Assembly (NCBI GenBank): GCA_012295275.1 | Contig: CM022677.1 | Span: 12,513,723 to 12,577,722, forward strand | Reading direction: 5' to 3' | Source: Chrysomallon squamiferum | Lineage: Eukaryota > Mollusca > Gastropoda > Neomphalida > Peltospiridae | DNA: 64,000 nt | In this document: positions 14,501 to 30,310 of the stretch, one piece after another | Layout: each line of letters begins with the position of its first letter | How positions within the stretch are numbered: the first letter of the stretch is position 1 | Translations under genes and position numbers: made by a program | Notes under the pieces: generated by a model | What the model saw: only the letters and a program-made list of their open reading frames with translations | Told to the model about the DNA's origin: nothing | Database searches by the model: none

Positions 14501-14912
14501 AAAACTATTGGGATTGGTACCATGGAGAGACATCACTAAATATATTCCTTATAATTGTAACTAATCACTAAATATATTCCTTATGATTGTTATAACTTTA
14601 ACTAATAGAAGAGCTGAAGCCTATATTATTATAACCAAGACTTTCTTGGTAATCTGCTGTACATGTATAATAAAGTTAAAATATGAAATCAAAAATGTGT
14701 TAGCCTATCTATCTCTATTTCACAAGCACCCTCCGGTGATATCTAGCCAAACCCTGCTCATCTACACTGACAGAACTTTCAAAAACAGGCAAAAGCAATG
14801 TAAAAAACGAGAAATATATCAAATTAATATTTTAATACCTTAATACTAATGAAAAGTTTGTATTCCATAGGACACTATCAAATCTGAGATGTGATGGTTA
14901 CAGCTGTTTCCA

Positions 14913-14944
<32 letters not shown>

Positions 14945-15055
14945 ATATGTTTGCAAGCTGAAGGTCAGACTGAAGTGGCATTTGTTGGTCATTTGTCACT
15001 AAAATCTAACTGCATGTTTAATAATTCTTCATTGAGCTTGTTAGAATGACAACAG
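11561..15055. other. Intron-like AT-rich sequence of copy A, no gene
   Basis: Low-complexity, non-coding-looking sequence shared with copy B (about 48960-52390). A 149-codon - strand ORF (12155-11706) and an overlapping 82-codon + strand ORF (11895-12143) appear in both copies. The differences between copies mostly change amino acids, so I do not accept either as a gene. A short GT repeat sits near 14913-14945. Confidence 0.5.
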
Positions 15056-15186
15056 TCTACCAGTTTTTAACTTGGCCAAACAAACTTCCTTCAGTTGGGA
15101 GTATTCTTCTTTCACAATTAGCAACAACTCTGCAGCATTAGCAAGACTCAGCTCCTTTTTCTCTGCAGTGTTTAACTTCTACATTT
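15056..15186 (-). pseudogene. Coding remnant: coiled-coil-like exon (copy A)
   Basis: The - strand reads KLNTAEKKELSLANAAELL then IVKEEYSQLKEVCLAKLKT before losing frame. Copy B has the near-identical piece at 52570-52395. The heptad-like Leu/Glu/Lys pattern suggests a coiled-coil exon, upstream of and possibly from the same - strand gene as the fragment at 10.9-11.5 kb. The protein is not identified. Confidence 0.5.
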
Positions 15187-15205
15187 TCTTCTCTTGTTGG
15201 CTACA

Positions 15206-15477
15206 ATTTTAGATGGGATGTCATTCTGACACGTTCTTGTTCTTGCCTGAGTTCTGTTTATGCTATTACCACACGAGATTGATCATTCGATGTAAGTATA
15301 TCCTGACAATGCTGCCCTGTTTGCTATTGATATGTCTGGTTTCAGTAGCTGGTGAAAGTGAACAACATCCTGTTCTTTTAGCTGTAACGTTACTGCATAC
15401 TTTCGATACCGCTGTCATTGTTACAAATTCTGATGCTGCGTGTTGTTTCGCTTTTTATAAACTATTCTGCTTCTTAC
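15206..15477. other. Unique stretch beyond the duplication, no gene supported
   Basis: Sequence right of the copy A breakpoint. A 127-codon + strand ORF begins at 15213 but runs into the adjacent tandem repeats and has no domain I recognise. Confidence 0.4.
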
Positions 15478-15975
15478 CTTCGTACTGTTTGCGCACTATA
15501 TTAAAACATATTATTATTACTATTATTGTCGCCGTCGTTGGCGTCGTGTCTGCGTTGTCCTGCACGGTATTCTTGTCTTTGTCATTATTCTTTTGAGCTT
15601 TTTATTAACTGCTGTCCTTAATTTCTTGGTGTGTAGATCCTATTTCAAAATATATTATTGCTATTTGTATTCATGTTGACGTCGTCGTTCTTAACGTTAT
15701 TGGTGTAACACTATTGGCGTCGTTTTTGAGTTGTTCTTTGCGCTTTTGGAGTAGTTTTAATTATTCTGTACCGCTTTTTATTAAGTGTTTTCCTCACTTT
15801 GTTAGTGTGAGCATCCCACATTAAAATATATTATTATTGTTTCTATTAATGTCGCCGAGGTTGCTGTCGTGTCTGCATTGTCTATAACATTTCTGAACTA
15901 CTTCTCGTTATTATGTTCCGCTTGTTATTAACTATTGTTCTGACTTTCGTAGTGTTCGCACCCAATATTAAAATA

Positions 15976-16029
<54 letters not shown>

Positions 16030-16580
16030 CATCATTATTATTATTATTATTATTGTCGCCATCGTTGGTGTCGTGTCGGTGTAGTTGTCATCGTATCTGG
16101 CCTATTTTTGCACTTTTCATTATTGCTTGTCGCTTTTTGTTAACTATTATTCTTACCTGTATTAAAATATTTATTATTATTTTTATCAACGTCGACGTCG
16201 TATTTGCGTTGACCTTAACGTAATTTACGACCTGGTCATTATTCTTTTCAGGTTTTTATTAACTTCTATTCCTACCTGCTTAGTGTGCACATCCTGTTTC
16301 AAAACATATTACTGTTATTTGTATTAATGTGGACGTCGTAGCCACGTATCTGCGTTGTTCTTGACGTTATTATTGTTTTTCGAATTTTTATGGTTTTTTA
16401 ATAATAAAAAATTGTATTAACTGTTATTCTTTCTTCTTATTATTATTCCTATTGATGTCGCCGTCGTTGTAGTCGTGTCCACGTAGTTCTTAACGTTTTT
16501 GAACTATTTCTCGTTATTCTGTTGCGCTTTTTATTAACTATTGTTCTTACTTTCGTGTGTGCGCACCTAATATTAAAATA

Positions 16581-16632
<52 letters not shown>

Positions 16633-16760
16633 ATTAACGTCGCCATCATTGGAGTTGTGCCTCCTTTGTACTTCTAATGTTATGTTGTCTTTTTCAGTAA
16701 CTGTTATTCTTACTTTCGTGTTAAAATGTCCTATTAAAATGCATTATTGTTTCAGATAAT
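15478..16760 (+). repeat. Tandem 120-215-bp repeat block with GTCGCCGTCGTT core
   Basis: Eight diverged units carry a core like GTCGCCGTCGTTGGTGTCGT near 15528, 15680, 15850, 16056, 16190, 16332, 16456 and 16635. Each is followed by a TTCTTAACGTT-type stretch, TTTTTATTAACTATTGTTCT and ATTAAAATATATTATTATT. Spacing varies from about 120 to 215 because the embedded TTA runs expand (for example 15979-16060 and 16579-16630). The same family appears inverted at 18.35-19.0 kb and again in this orientation at 30.0-30.3 kb. Its class is unknown. Confidence 0.75.
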
Positions 16761-17312
16761 ACCTTCCTTGTATGACTCTCTGCTGATATTCATCATCAAG
16801 AGCTGGTAACTCTCTCTCTAGATAGATTCATCTCAGTATTACTTATTTTTCTTTTACATACATATATGTGTTCAGAACGACTACTAACCCAAAATATAAA
16901 ATAAATCACAACCGTTTATACGACAAAATAAAAATAAATAAATAAATAAATAAGAAAGAAAAACTCCTTCAACTAACCTCACGGCTGTTTATACGACAAA
17001 ACTGAGATTCATAGAAATTGATAGAAATTGAATTCATCAAACCTGATCAAAAAAGAATTCTCTGTCTTAGAAAAATGAAATATTTTATTATAAACGACAT
17101 TAACGTTATGAATGATTTTGTGAAATTAACGTAAAACAGAAGCGTAATATGTTCGCTCCACATCTAAATACGAATATGTTCTTTAGACGAAATATTAACA
17201 TTAAAATTATATTCACGTTATTAAAATTTAATTCTTAATATGCCGTGTACATTTTCAATGAAAATAGGATTCCTTCGGTAACGTTATTAGCTATACAACA
17301 CAGTACATTGAA

Positions 17313-17347
<35 letters not shown>

Positions 17348-18340
17348 CGCACACACACATACACACACACACACAATTTTGTTTTTCCCAAAAAATTAAT
17401 GTCCTTCTCATTGTATACTGATAAATGATGGTCTTTCATGTTAAGTTATTTTATTATTAACAGAAACAGGACTATACCGAAAAGCGCGATATGTTAGATG
17501 AAGATTGTACTTACTGTTGTATTGATGTTACTGACAATATGTGATATTTTATTTTATGACCGTAGTAACATCAGATTCCGCGACATAATTTACATCTCTC
17601 GCTCTATAGGAAATTACACGATTAACCTAAAATTCAGGGGTTATTTATCAAATTATTTAATTAAAAATATGTCTGTTTCAGATTAATTTTAAAAAGATTT
17701 TATAACAATAAAAAATAAGAAGCAATTTTTGTATACACTTTCAGAACAGTTCTAATGAAACTAAGAGAATAGCGTCAACAAAATAAAAAATAATAATAAA
17801 GAAGCGAGAAGGCGCGATATTAAGGTGTTATTATTGTTGTCATTGTTCTATTATTGACAAATATAATGCTTGTTATATTGATAATTACTGGTGGAGCGGT
17901 TATATTAATATCTAATGTAATACGAGAACTTCAGGTATAATAAGAAATATAAAGTATATTACACTGCGCTGATAAAATTTCGCAGTCTCAATTATCGTAA
18001 TAAAACAACATGTTAACCTTGTTTGTTCTCAGCTAATCACTATAAACTGTCGTGATTCCAGGGAATTAACTCTGAGATGTTTAAATGTACGATATTAACA
18101 AAATCTGACATATATATACTGTTCTTTTTCCTATATAATATTGTTAATTAAAAAAAAAACGTACTCTGTATTTTCTAAAACAGTGTGTTAATATTACCGC
18201 TACACCTCTGTTGAGAAACTAATGACGTCTAATACAGATAGTGATGGCTGCGTTAAAACTGCAAGTGATATTTTCATGACGCTGAGTCAAGTATCTGTGT
18301 GTGTCTCTGTGTCTGCTGAACATTAATCTTACCTTTCAGC
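16761..18340. other. AT-rich stretch with a (CA)n tract, no gene
   Basis: Contains AAAT tetranucleotides near 16925-16952 and a (CA)n microsatellite at about 17311-17374. A 62-codon + strand ORF at 17498 has a hydrophobic start but no recognisable motif. Confidence 0.5.
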
Positions 18341-19010
18341 AACTTCTTTTCAATGATCCATTTCCCCATCCACGCAATAATCAGGTGTACATCAAGACGT
18401 TAAGAGCAATACTGGAACGACGGCAATGACGACCTCATTAATAGAAAGAGTAATGATATTTTTTTTAATGTCGGATGTGGACACTAATTGCAATACTTAA
18501 TAAAAGAACAAATAATAAGGTTGAAAGCAACGTCGTTACGACGACATTAATAAACGTAATAATAATATATTTTAATATAGACGGGCCGTGTCAGAAAATA
18601 TAAATAACTGCGAATAAAAAAGCTAAGAGGAATGATGAGGAGTGCACCAATAACTTTAGGAACGGCGTTCGTACCATGTCAACGACGGCGACATTAATAG
18701 AAATCACAATAACATATTTCAATAGGTGATTCGCCCGCTCAGAAAGTATGAGGAATGATTTATAAAAAAAAGCTAAAGAATAATGAGACCTCTACGCTAG
18801 CTAGAAACAACGCCGTTACGACGGCGACATTAATAGAAATACAGGCGCACGGCCACAAAATAAGAGAACAGCGAATAAAAAGCGAAAAAGAATAACGAGA
18901 TGTACACCAAGACGTTAAGAACAATACTGGAACGACGGCAGTGACGGCCTCGTTAATAGAAAGAGTAACGATATTTTTTAACGTAGGATGTGCACACGAA
19001 TTGCCATACT
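18341..19010 (-). repeat. Inverted block of the GTCGCCGTCGTT-core repeat family
   Basis: Four to five units read on the - strand. AACGACGGCAATGACG, AACGTCGTTACGACGACATTAATA, AACGGCG...AACGACGGCGACATTAATAG and AACGACGGCAGTGACGG are reverse complements of the 15.5-16.7 kb core. Each is followed by TAATAGAAA and a stretch matching ATTAAAATATATT in reverse. Confidence 0.7.
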
Positions 19011-19740
19011 TAATGAAAGGGAAAAGAATATTTTTTATTTTTTTTCAGAGCTGATGTTTTCAGATGTATTGGTAAATTCCTGGACAATAATAAGCAACTT
19101 ATTCTAGTATGAGTTGTAAGCTTTGTGGTTTTATTTGGTGCATTAATATAAATTATAAGAAGAAAGAAAAAGTAGGTTAAAAAAAATAACAACACCGTTT
19201 ATTTGAAGTTTACGGTGAACGATTGGCTAATAATAAAAAAATATAAATAAATAACTAAATAAATAAATAAAAGAAGAACCACATCGATTTATAATTTTTT
19301 ATTTTATTTGTTTTGAACATTAATTTAATATTTTTTTAAAATTTATTTTTTGTTATCTTATTTGCAGAAAAATGCGGGATGATTTCGGTCTTAGCGGATT
19401 TACTTTCTTGTTGGATGTTCGAAGAATAGTCTACAGAATTGGGATAATCGCATTATCATGCAACAAAAAAGTTGCTCAATGTATTTCATTTTGTGAAGGA
19501 GACAGGTATTACTATTTATTATTATAGTTGTTAATGGGTTTGGATGTTTTTTGTTTTATTTAATTATAATTTAAAAGTGATACACGTGATGGCAGCCATC
19601 TTATTTTGGAATAATATTTATTTATTTATTTATTTATTTATTTTCAGTTTTTTTTTGCAAATAACGACACTCGATTAGTAATAACATTCACCAGAGGTTG
19701 TACTAATGTGAACAGCATAAACAACGTCATAAAAAGAAAT
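18880..19740 (+). repeat. Left arm of a large inverted repeat
   Basis: This arm is the reverse complement of about 29326-30130. Matching landmarks include TTTATTTGAAGTTTACGGTG (19199) against CACCGTAAACTTCAAATAAA-type sequence near 29807-29830, AAAAATGCGGGATGATTTCG (19368) against 29610-29630, and TTGTACTAATGTGAACAGCA (19697) against 29345-29365. The arm stops at the assembly gap, so its true inner end is unknown. Confidence 0.8.
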
Positions 19741-19940
19741 NNNNNNNNNNNNNNNNNNNNNNNNNNNNNNNNNNNNNNNNNNNNNNNNNNNNNNNNNNNN
19801 NNNNNNNNNNNNNNNNNNNNNNNNNNNNNNNNNNNNNNNNNNNNNNNNNNNNNNNNNNNNNNNNNNNNNNNNNNNNNNNNNNNNNNNNNNNNNNNNNNNN
19901 NNNNNNNNNNNNNNNNNNNNNNNNNNNNNNNNNNNNNNNN
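19741..19940. other. Assembly gap (200 N)
   Basis: A run of exactly 200 N, a common placeholder length for a gap of unknown size. It breaks the inner end of the left inverted-repeat arm. The two ORFs that cross it are meaningless. Confidence 0.98.
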
Positions 19941-20240
19941 CGAGGAAAAAGAGAGACCGAAAGAGTCAGTCAGACAGAGAGAGATAGACACAGAGACCGA
20001 GAGAGTCACACAGAGAGACAGAGATAGACAGAGAGAGAAAGAGAGATAAGAGAAAGAGATAGAGAGTGAGAGAAGGTGAGAGACAGAGAAAGATACTAAC
20101 CATTAAGAAAATACAAATCATTAACCAAATACTAACCTTTAACCAAATACTAACCATTACTAACATCCGCTACGTGTACTAAACCACACCATGGTGTATG
20201 TGTGGCAACATTTCCAAAGGGAATGGCTAATTAGTACATT
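19941..20240. repeat. GA-rich simple repeat beside the gap
   Basis: Imperfect AGAGACAGAGAGAGA-type sequence to about 20095, then a short ACTAACCATTAACCAAAT repeat to 20165. Confidence 0.8.
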
Positions 20241-20985
20241 AATATAACATTATTTTGGTTAGATAGATTATGATAGATAAATAGAAATACCTACATACAG
20301 ATATAGTTACTGAAGATAGATGAACAAATGGATACATAGGGTATTGCTACTTTTTCTAATTTTGAATACAGTGTCATTACTTTGAAAGCTCATTCTATAT
20401 ACAGATAGACAGACAGGCCAACAGAGCATAGACAGAAGTGTATGAACTTAAGAATATGTTATGACATATAAATATCTCGCTCTGGCTTTCACTGTCCAAA
20501 TTACTCATCCTTACTTACCTGCATGTTTCTATCTATCTATCTGTCTATCTATATATTTGTTTTATTTCATCATCAATTTCTCTGGCTATTTTTCTATCTA
20601 TGTATCTGTCTGTTTGTTGATCAACCTGTGGTGTAGCTTAATCTTATTACCTGTCTAGCTAACCATTCATTCATCACTATATCCATTTACCTATATATAT
20701 ATATATATATATGGGAAAAATAATTATTATTTCTATTACATTTTATTATTGTATCTACAGGAAAGACAAGATTCTGGAATCAGCTTCAGTTACAAGAATA
20801 GGGAGAAAAATTTAAACAGATGAGGTGTCTACTGATATGGAACAATTATTATTCACAAAAGATGGATTTTTCTTTCCAAAGCAGTTTCCTAACCTATCAA
20901 TCTATTTTTCAAGCGATCAATACATCTATCTATCTCTACATCAAGCTATCTTACCCTCTCAGTTACAAATAGCACAGTCTATTTT

Positions 20986-21033
<48 letters not shown>

Positions 21034-21243
21034 ACGTATACACTCTCTCTATTTATATCATATTTAATTATTTAAATACATTCTTTTTATCTATTTATCT
21101 ATCTATAAATATATTTATTTATCTATTTATCCCATATACATAAGCAACAGACTCGGTCTTTCTTACAGGATGCAGTATATACTCATGCCTCCTTGCATCT
21201 ATCTAGCTTTCTTCTGTCTATCAATTTACCTCTCTGTCCACCC

Positions 21244-21281
<38 letters not shown>

Positions 21282-21716
21282 CTTTAAACACACAAATAAA
21301 TTATCATTACTACACGTTATGTATGTGTGTGTATACATCTGTATATATATATATATATATATATACACATACCCATTCCTTAACATACATGTCTATCTAT
21401 ATGTCTGTCAGTCTGTCTACAAATCAATCTACCAAACTAGTAACATACCTACATATCAGTTTATCTCTCTAGCTTATACATCTATTTTTCAATAACCATC
21501 TATCAATAATATGTCCAGCTCTCTGAATATCTAACTATATACTACTTCAAACCTCGCTATCTTGCTGAATGTCTATGTAATCTATCTGTATATATTTCTG
21601 TGTGTGTATTTATACAGAGATAAATAGTTACATCTTTCTGTATTTATATCTTTTATCTATCTATATAATCTATCTGTATTTATTTCTATATATGTATCTA
21701 TATATATATATATATA

Positions 21717-21772
<56 letters not shown>

Positions 21773-22151
21773 CTATTTGTACTTATTTCTATATATCTAT
21801 ATATAATCTATCTGTATTTAACTCTGGATATCTACCTCGATCCAAACACAGATCCAATCCTCTGTGTTTTCTGTCTGTCTCTGTGTGTGTTTATCTATGT
21901 ACATATACATGATCATATCCACTTTACCATCATATATGCTTGCACCTATCTATTTATCCATCCATCGAACTCTAAGGAAATGCCTCCCTATATATATTTC
22001 TCTATCCATCAATAACAATCCATTGAATCAGATATTCATCTTCCTGACTATCTCCCTAAATTGTTATAACTACATTTTATATCTATCTTTCTGTGTTACT
22101 GTCCATTAATAACTCTCATTCACAATTCCCATATTTAGCCATTCTTATCAA

Positions 22152-22202
<51 letters not shown>

Positions 22203-23450
22203 CACTTTCTGTGTCCACCTATCTCTATATGTATATATATGTACACAATTTCTCATTCTATCTACATAATCAACCTACCTAACAGTTTATATATCAATAA
22301 CATCTATCAGTCATTTAAACATCTTCTTGTCTACATACCTTCAAACCTCCCTATAGTTCTGTATGTTTGCACACATATTTACTCAATATATTCACTCTTC
22401 AAAAAAGACAAGCGACTTTTCCTTCTATATACTATTCCCTGCTCCAGCTTACATACCTACACCTGTAGCTATATATATATATATATATTCAGTCTTCCAC
22501 ATTACCATCATACCTGCCTACACCTATCTGTCTGTCTGCTACATAACTATCTACATATATCTACATATCAACCTACTGAACTACTGACCTACCTACCTAT
22601 CTGTCCCTATCTGTGTCTGATATCTATTAGTTAGCTATCTACATATATCTGCATATCAACCTACTGAACTACTGACCTACCTACATATCTGTCCCTCTCT
22701 GTGTCTGATATCTATTAGATAACTATCTACATATATCTACATATCAACATACTGAACTACTGACCTACCTACCTACCTGTCCCTCTCTGTGTCTGATATC
22801 TATTAGATATCTATCTACATATAATCTACATATCAACCTACTGAACTACTGACATACCTACCTATATGTCCCTCTCTGTGTCTGATGTCTGTTAGATAAC
22901 TGTCTACATATATCTACATATCAACCTACTGAACTACTGACTACCTACCTATCTGTATCTCTGTGTGTCTGCTGTCTGTTAGATAACTATCTACATATAT
23001 CTACATATCAACCTACTGAACTACTGACCTACATACCTATTTGTTTATCTATCCACATTATGACAGATCAATAACCATCCCTCAATCATATATCTAATTC
23101 CCTGTCAAACTACCTACATACATAACTAACTATGTCTAGATAGCTACATTACAACCTATGTATTTTACTGTATGTCTACACTCTCAGCCTGGCACACAAA
23201 CACACATGACAGAAAGAAGAAAACACAGAATAGATAGATAGACACTGACATGTTTAACTATCTACCTAAATTCATCTACATCTATGAATTCATTTGTTAA
23301 CTTCTACTGATCTAATTGTCTATCAGTCTATCAACATCTCTCTCTTTCTTTCTGTTTATCTACCTGTGTATCTCTTTACCTGTTAACCTCCCATCAGACA
23401 GTCAGTCTCATATCTCTGTCAATCATATCTCCTTTCCTTTAAATCACTTA
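20241..23450. repeat. CTAT/GATA tetranucleotide-rich region with CA and TA tracts
   Basis: Over 3 kb of imperfect CTAT, CTGT and CTAC tetranucleotides. Embedded runs: (TA)n at 20693-20711, (CA)n at 20987-21030, 21250-21280 and 22155-22200, and (TA)n at 21342-21364 and 21716-21770. The many Tyr/Ile/Leu/Ser-rich + strand ORFs (up to 144 codons) are readings of these repeats. Confidence 0.85.
22545..23040. repeat. 88-bp minisatellite
   Basis: About six tandem copies of an 88-base unit containing CATATCAACCTACTGAACTA and TCTCTGTGTCTGATATCTAT. The word TACTGAACTACTGAC recurs at 22574, 22662, 22750 and 22839 and further on, spaced 88-89 bases apart. It has evidently grown out of the surrounding tetranucleotide sequence. 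Confidence 0.88.
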
Positions 23451-25512
23451 TAGTAGACTTATAGTATAATCACTCTAAACTTGCTAATATTGTCTATGAA
23501 AACAACATTAAACTGGAACCTGCTTGTTGTCTATCTGTAAATATCATTGCTCCACATATTTTCATTTCTTCTATAATTTGTAATGTAGAACCACACATAG
23601 CTTTTGCACTGTCATTAGTCATGACATTGTGTTTAATTGTCTGTAATGTTAGAAAGAAATTATTATAAATAAACATCATGTCTCTCTTATTGTAATAGAT
23701 TTTAATAATAAATCACAAATAATTTAAACAAAAAATATATATCTATAAAAAGGTATCATTATACATTTTACATTCTGGTCAATTTAAAAAAAAAAAAAAA
23801 AATTATAATTAAATTCATAAAAATATGTGAAAATATTTCTTTATGAAAGATTTTCTAATAGGAAACAAGAAGAATGCATTGATTAGATCGAAATATTTTA
23901 AAGTTAAGCAATACAAACATAACATGAAAATATAATAATAATAATACAAATACAAATACCACTAATATTTCTCAAAGCTGAAATCCATAAAATTGTGAAT
24001 TCTCCTCTGAATCTTCAGCACTGACCTGCCTTGTACTGTAAGGGAGAGAGTGAGATCTGAAAACTCTGTCTTTGACCAAGTATTTAAAATAAATACAAAA
24101 TCTGACATGGACTTGACACCTGTAAATTGAAAAGAATTCATTGTCACCAGCCTATACAAATGACAGGCAGTTTAGTTAAATAACTAAATGATAAGTTCTG
24201 TCATTTATTAGTTTACTAATAGATACCAAAGCTTTTCAGTTCTAATAACAAACTGTTAATGTCACTCTCCACTAGGTATGTGAATTCAGTCATTTTGATT
24301 ACAAGCTGCATTACTTTTTTGGAACACTTAGAACTCATTAATTTTAGATTTGATTAAAAAATGTAACTTAATAATCTGGCAACAATAAATTTATCCAGAA
24401 TAATACTCTTTTAATCCCAAAAGATCAAGAGAATTCCAATTAATTACAAATATTTAACATTTTAAAATGTTATGATATAATTAATTCAAACCACAACAAA
24501 TTCCTTTATACCTTCAGATCTTTAAGTATAAAATCTACTGATCTGTGTTGTATCCGAGTTACCTGAAAGGTCTTCCTGTGTCTTTAACCCAAGCTGGTCA
24601 AGAAAATCCTCTGAAATGCTGGACATCAGAGGATCCAAAGTTTGTGCTGGTGGTATTTATTTGGTTTGATGTATGACTCAGTTTCCTACTTTTTGTTCAA
24701 ATCTGGCAATTTTGTGGATTTTGTATGTTCCATTTTTTTTGTCTAAATAAACAAATACAGAAAGAAAAACTAATAAAATAATTTTAAAAAATAATAATAA
24801 ACACAATAATAAAGCATCGAATTTATCATTCTATATCTTAATGTATATTAGTTAAATGTCTATTTTTTTTTACCTATTCCAGGCTAGGAGCATTTGATTA
24901 ATTTGCACAATAAAATTTTTGAGAAGAAAAATTTCAGTCATGGAAAATTATTATAAATTATCAATGAATTATACTTTAACAATGTTTTAATACTGACTTT
25001 ATTTATCTGGATATGATGATAACATTCAGATGAAGCAAAAATAACTTTTAAAAAGGTAAATGCTTTGCCTGCAACAAACACAAAAATTAATGAGTTAAAA
25101 CCTTGCATTACAGAGAACAAAATAAAGAGAATTCTACCATTTTAAATAACACTCTGTGAAATTAATATTTCCCATAAAATTATTATTAGTGGCTCTTGTT
25201 TTAAAACATATATAAGAAAAAAAAAGGTTGCCCAAATACTATTTTTGGGGCAATTAACCCATCATCTATTTAACATCCTAATCACCCAAACAGAACATAC
25301 GTACTTAAACACATTATTTATTATTATAAAACATAACCAGACCACTTACTTCAGAACAGGTCACTGTTTTATTGACTTCCTGGCTACTAATAATTATTTA
25401 TGATGAGCCTAAAACTGTGACAGGAGTATATCTCAAAGAGAAAAAAAGAAAAACAAATTCGTAAATAAAAATTAGTTAGAGAAATAACAAATAAAGGTGA
25501 ATTTCAATCACA
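23451..25512 (-). pseudogene. AT-rich region with a possible exon remnant on the - strand
   Basis: Mostly AT-rich sequence. On the - strand at about 24650-24563 an exon-like stretch reads PPAQTLDPLMSSISEDFLDQ then LGLKTQEDLS, and meets a donor-like CAG/GTAACT. A TAA lies in frame just before it. Two other open - strand stretches (24159-23962 and 23679-23494) show no motif. They may be the tail of the same decayed - strand gene as the fragments at 26.6-28.5 kb, but nothing identifies the protein. Confidence 0.35.
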
Positions 25513-26392
25513 TACCGTATATACTTGTGTACAAGGCGACCTTATGTATAAGTCGATGTGTATTTTAAGACTAAAAATTGCGTCATTTTAGGTATTACTT
25601 ATGTATAAGTCGACTGTAGATTCCAGGCACCGTCATTATTTTTAGGCCAGTGTGACAGTGCCATGAAGGCTTACATTGTACGCCTACTGTAACATAACTT
25701 CCACGAGCTGTAACTTGCACGTGCAATTCAAAGTAAGATAATTTCGGAACCTCAGCAATATTTTTTTCTATCAAAACTCTGCTACAAGACACGACCCCGA
25801 TCCTATTCCTAGCGTGCTAATTGGCCGAGGCTTCGCGCACTTGGCAACCAACTAGAATAACAAATATGGCAAGTAGCTGAACTGATTTTTGTTGCAGAAC
25901 GTTTATAGAAATTTAGTTTGTTTTCGATTTGTCGGTAGTGGATATTAATGATGATTGCAATATTATTTCACGAAATTCTTTACAATTACACAAGAGAGTT
26001 TTGTTTATGAAATTAGGACCGATATTTAGTGCAATTTGGCAGAGAAGTCTGCATTCCTAGATCATTGCAAGACGCCGTAAGGCATATCGCCGTACTGACG
26101 GTTTTCTCGCTTTGAAATGTATTTTTGTGTCATTAAACGGAAGAATATCATGTTTTACATTCATATTTGGTTTTGTTATTTAGTTTTTCAAAACTTTTTA
26201 TACGATAAAATTATATTTTTGAAAAGCTGAAAGACCGCGATTATTTTAGATGCATCCCGTAGCAAAAAATAGTCAAAATGGTGACTCTTCAGCAACAGCT
26301 ACAAAAGTATTACCTATGTATAAGTCGACCCCCAAAATATTACCTTAATATAGTCTCCCAAAAATTTGACTTATACACAAGTATATACGGTA
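25513..26392. mobile_element. Non-autonomous DNA transposon with TA target-site duplication
   Basis: The left end CCGTATATACTTGTGTACAA (25515) and the reverse complement of the right end, CCGTATATACTTGTGTATAA (ending 26390), form terminal inverted repeats. Each side is bordered by TA (25513-25514 and 26391-26392). Inner subterminal words TATGTATAAGTCGA recur on both sides. The 876-bp body encodes no transposase; a 65-codon - strand ORF inside has no recognisable domain. TA duplication points to the Tc1/mariner group broadly, but I cannot assign a family. Confidence 0.8.
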
Positions 26393-29325
<2,933 letters not shown>

Positions 29326-30310
29326 TCTTTATATGACGTTGTTTATACTTTTCACATTAGTACAACCACTGGTGACTGTTATTATTAACAATAAATAAAA
29401 ATATATATATATATATTGTTCCCAATCATGACTTTTAAATTATAATTAAATAAAACGAAAAAATCCAAACACATTAACATTTATAATAATAAATAGTAAT
29501 ATCTGTCTCCGTCACAAAATGAAATACTTTAAGCAACTTTTTTAATGCAATTACACCAATTCTGTAGAAAATTCTTCGAACATCAAATAAAAAAGTAAAT
29601 CCGTAAAGACCGACAATCATCCCGCATTTTTCCCGCATATACAATCACAAAGTTAATAAACAAATAAATAAAAACAAAAATTAAATAATGTTCAAAACAA
29701 ATAAAATAAAATAAAGGAACATAACAATCTTTATTAAAATATATTTATTTTATTTATTTATTTATATATTTTTTTTTATATCTTATTATTAGCCAATCGT
29801 TGACCGTAAACTTCAAATAAACGGTGTTTTTATTTTTTTTTACCCTACTGTTTCTTTCTTTTTCTTATTTATATTAATGCATCAAATAAAATCACAAAGT
29901 TTACAACGCACACTACAATAAGTTGCTTATTATTGTGCAGGAATTTACCAATGTTTGATCTAAGTCTGAAAACATTGTCCGAAAAAAACAACAACATTAT
30001 TTTGCCTTTTATTAAATATTGCAATTAGTGTCCACATCCTACGTCAAAAAAATATGATTAATATTTCTATTAATGAGGCCGTCATCGTTCCAAGATTGTT
30101 CTTAACACTCATTATTTTTCTTTTTATTCGCTATTATTCTTATTTTGTGACCGTGCCCGTCCTTTATTAAAAACTATTATTTCTATTTCTATTAATGAGG
30201 CGTCAGTGCCGTTGGTCCAGGATAATAACTTTCTGAGGGGGAGAATCACCTCTTCAAACGTATTATTGTGATTTCTACTAATGTCGCCGTCGTTCCAGGA
30301 TTGTTCTTAA
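29326..30310 (-). repeat. Right arm of the large inverted repeat
   Basis: Reverse complement of 18880-19740 with scattered substitutions and small indels. Its outer part (about 30060-30310) is again the GTCGCCGTCGTT-core repeat (GAGGCCGTCATCGTTCC, ATGTCGCCGTCGTTCCAGG). The inner end faces the tetranucleotide region and the N gap. Confidence 0.78.

Noticed and set aside
17498-17686. Small secreted peptide with a hydrophobic start (62 codons)
   Set aside because: AT-rich DNA gives such starts by chance; there is no cleavage site, cysteine pattern or splice context.
19644-20049. ORFs of 121 and 113 codons across the N gap
   Set aside because: Most of their length is N; they carry no information.
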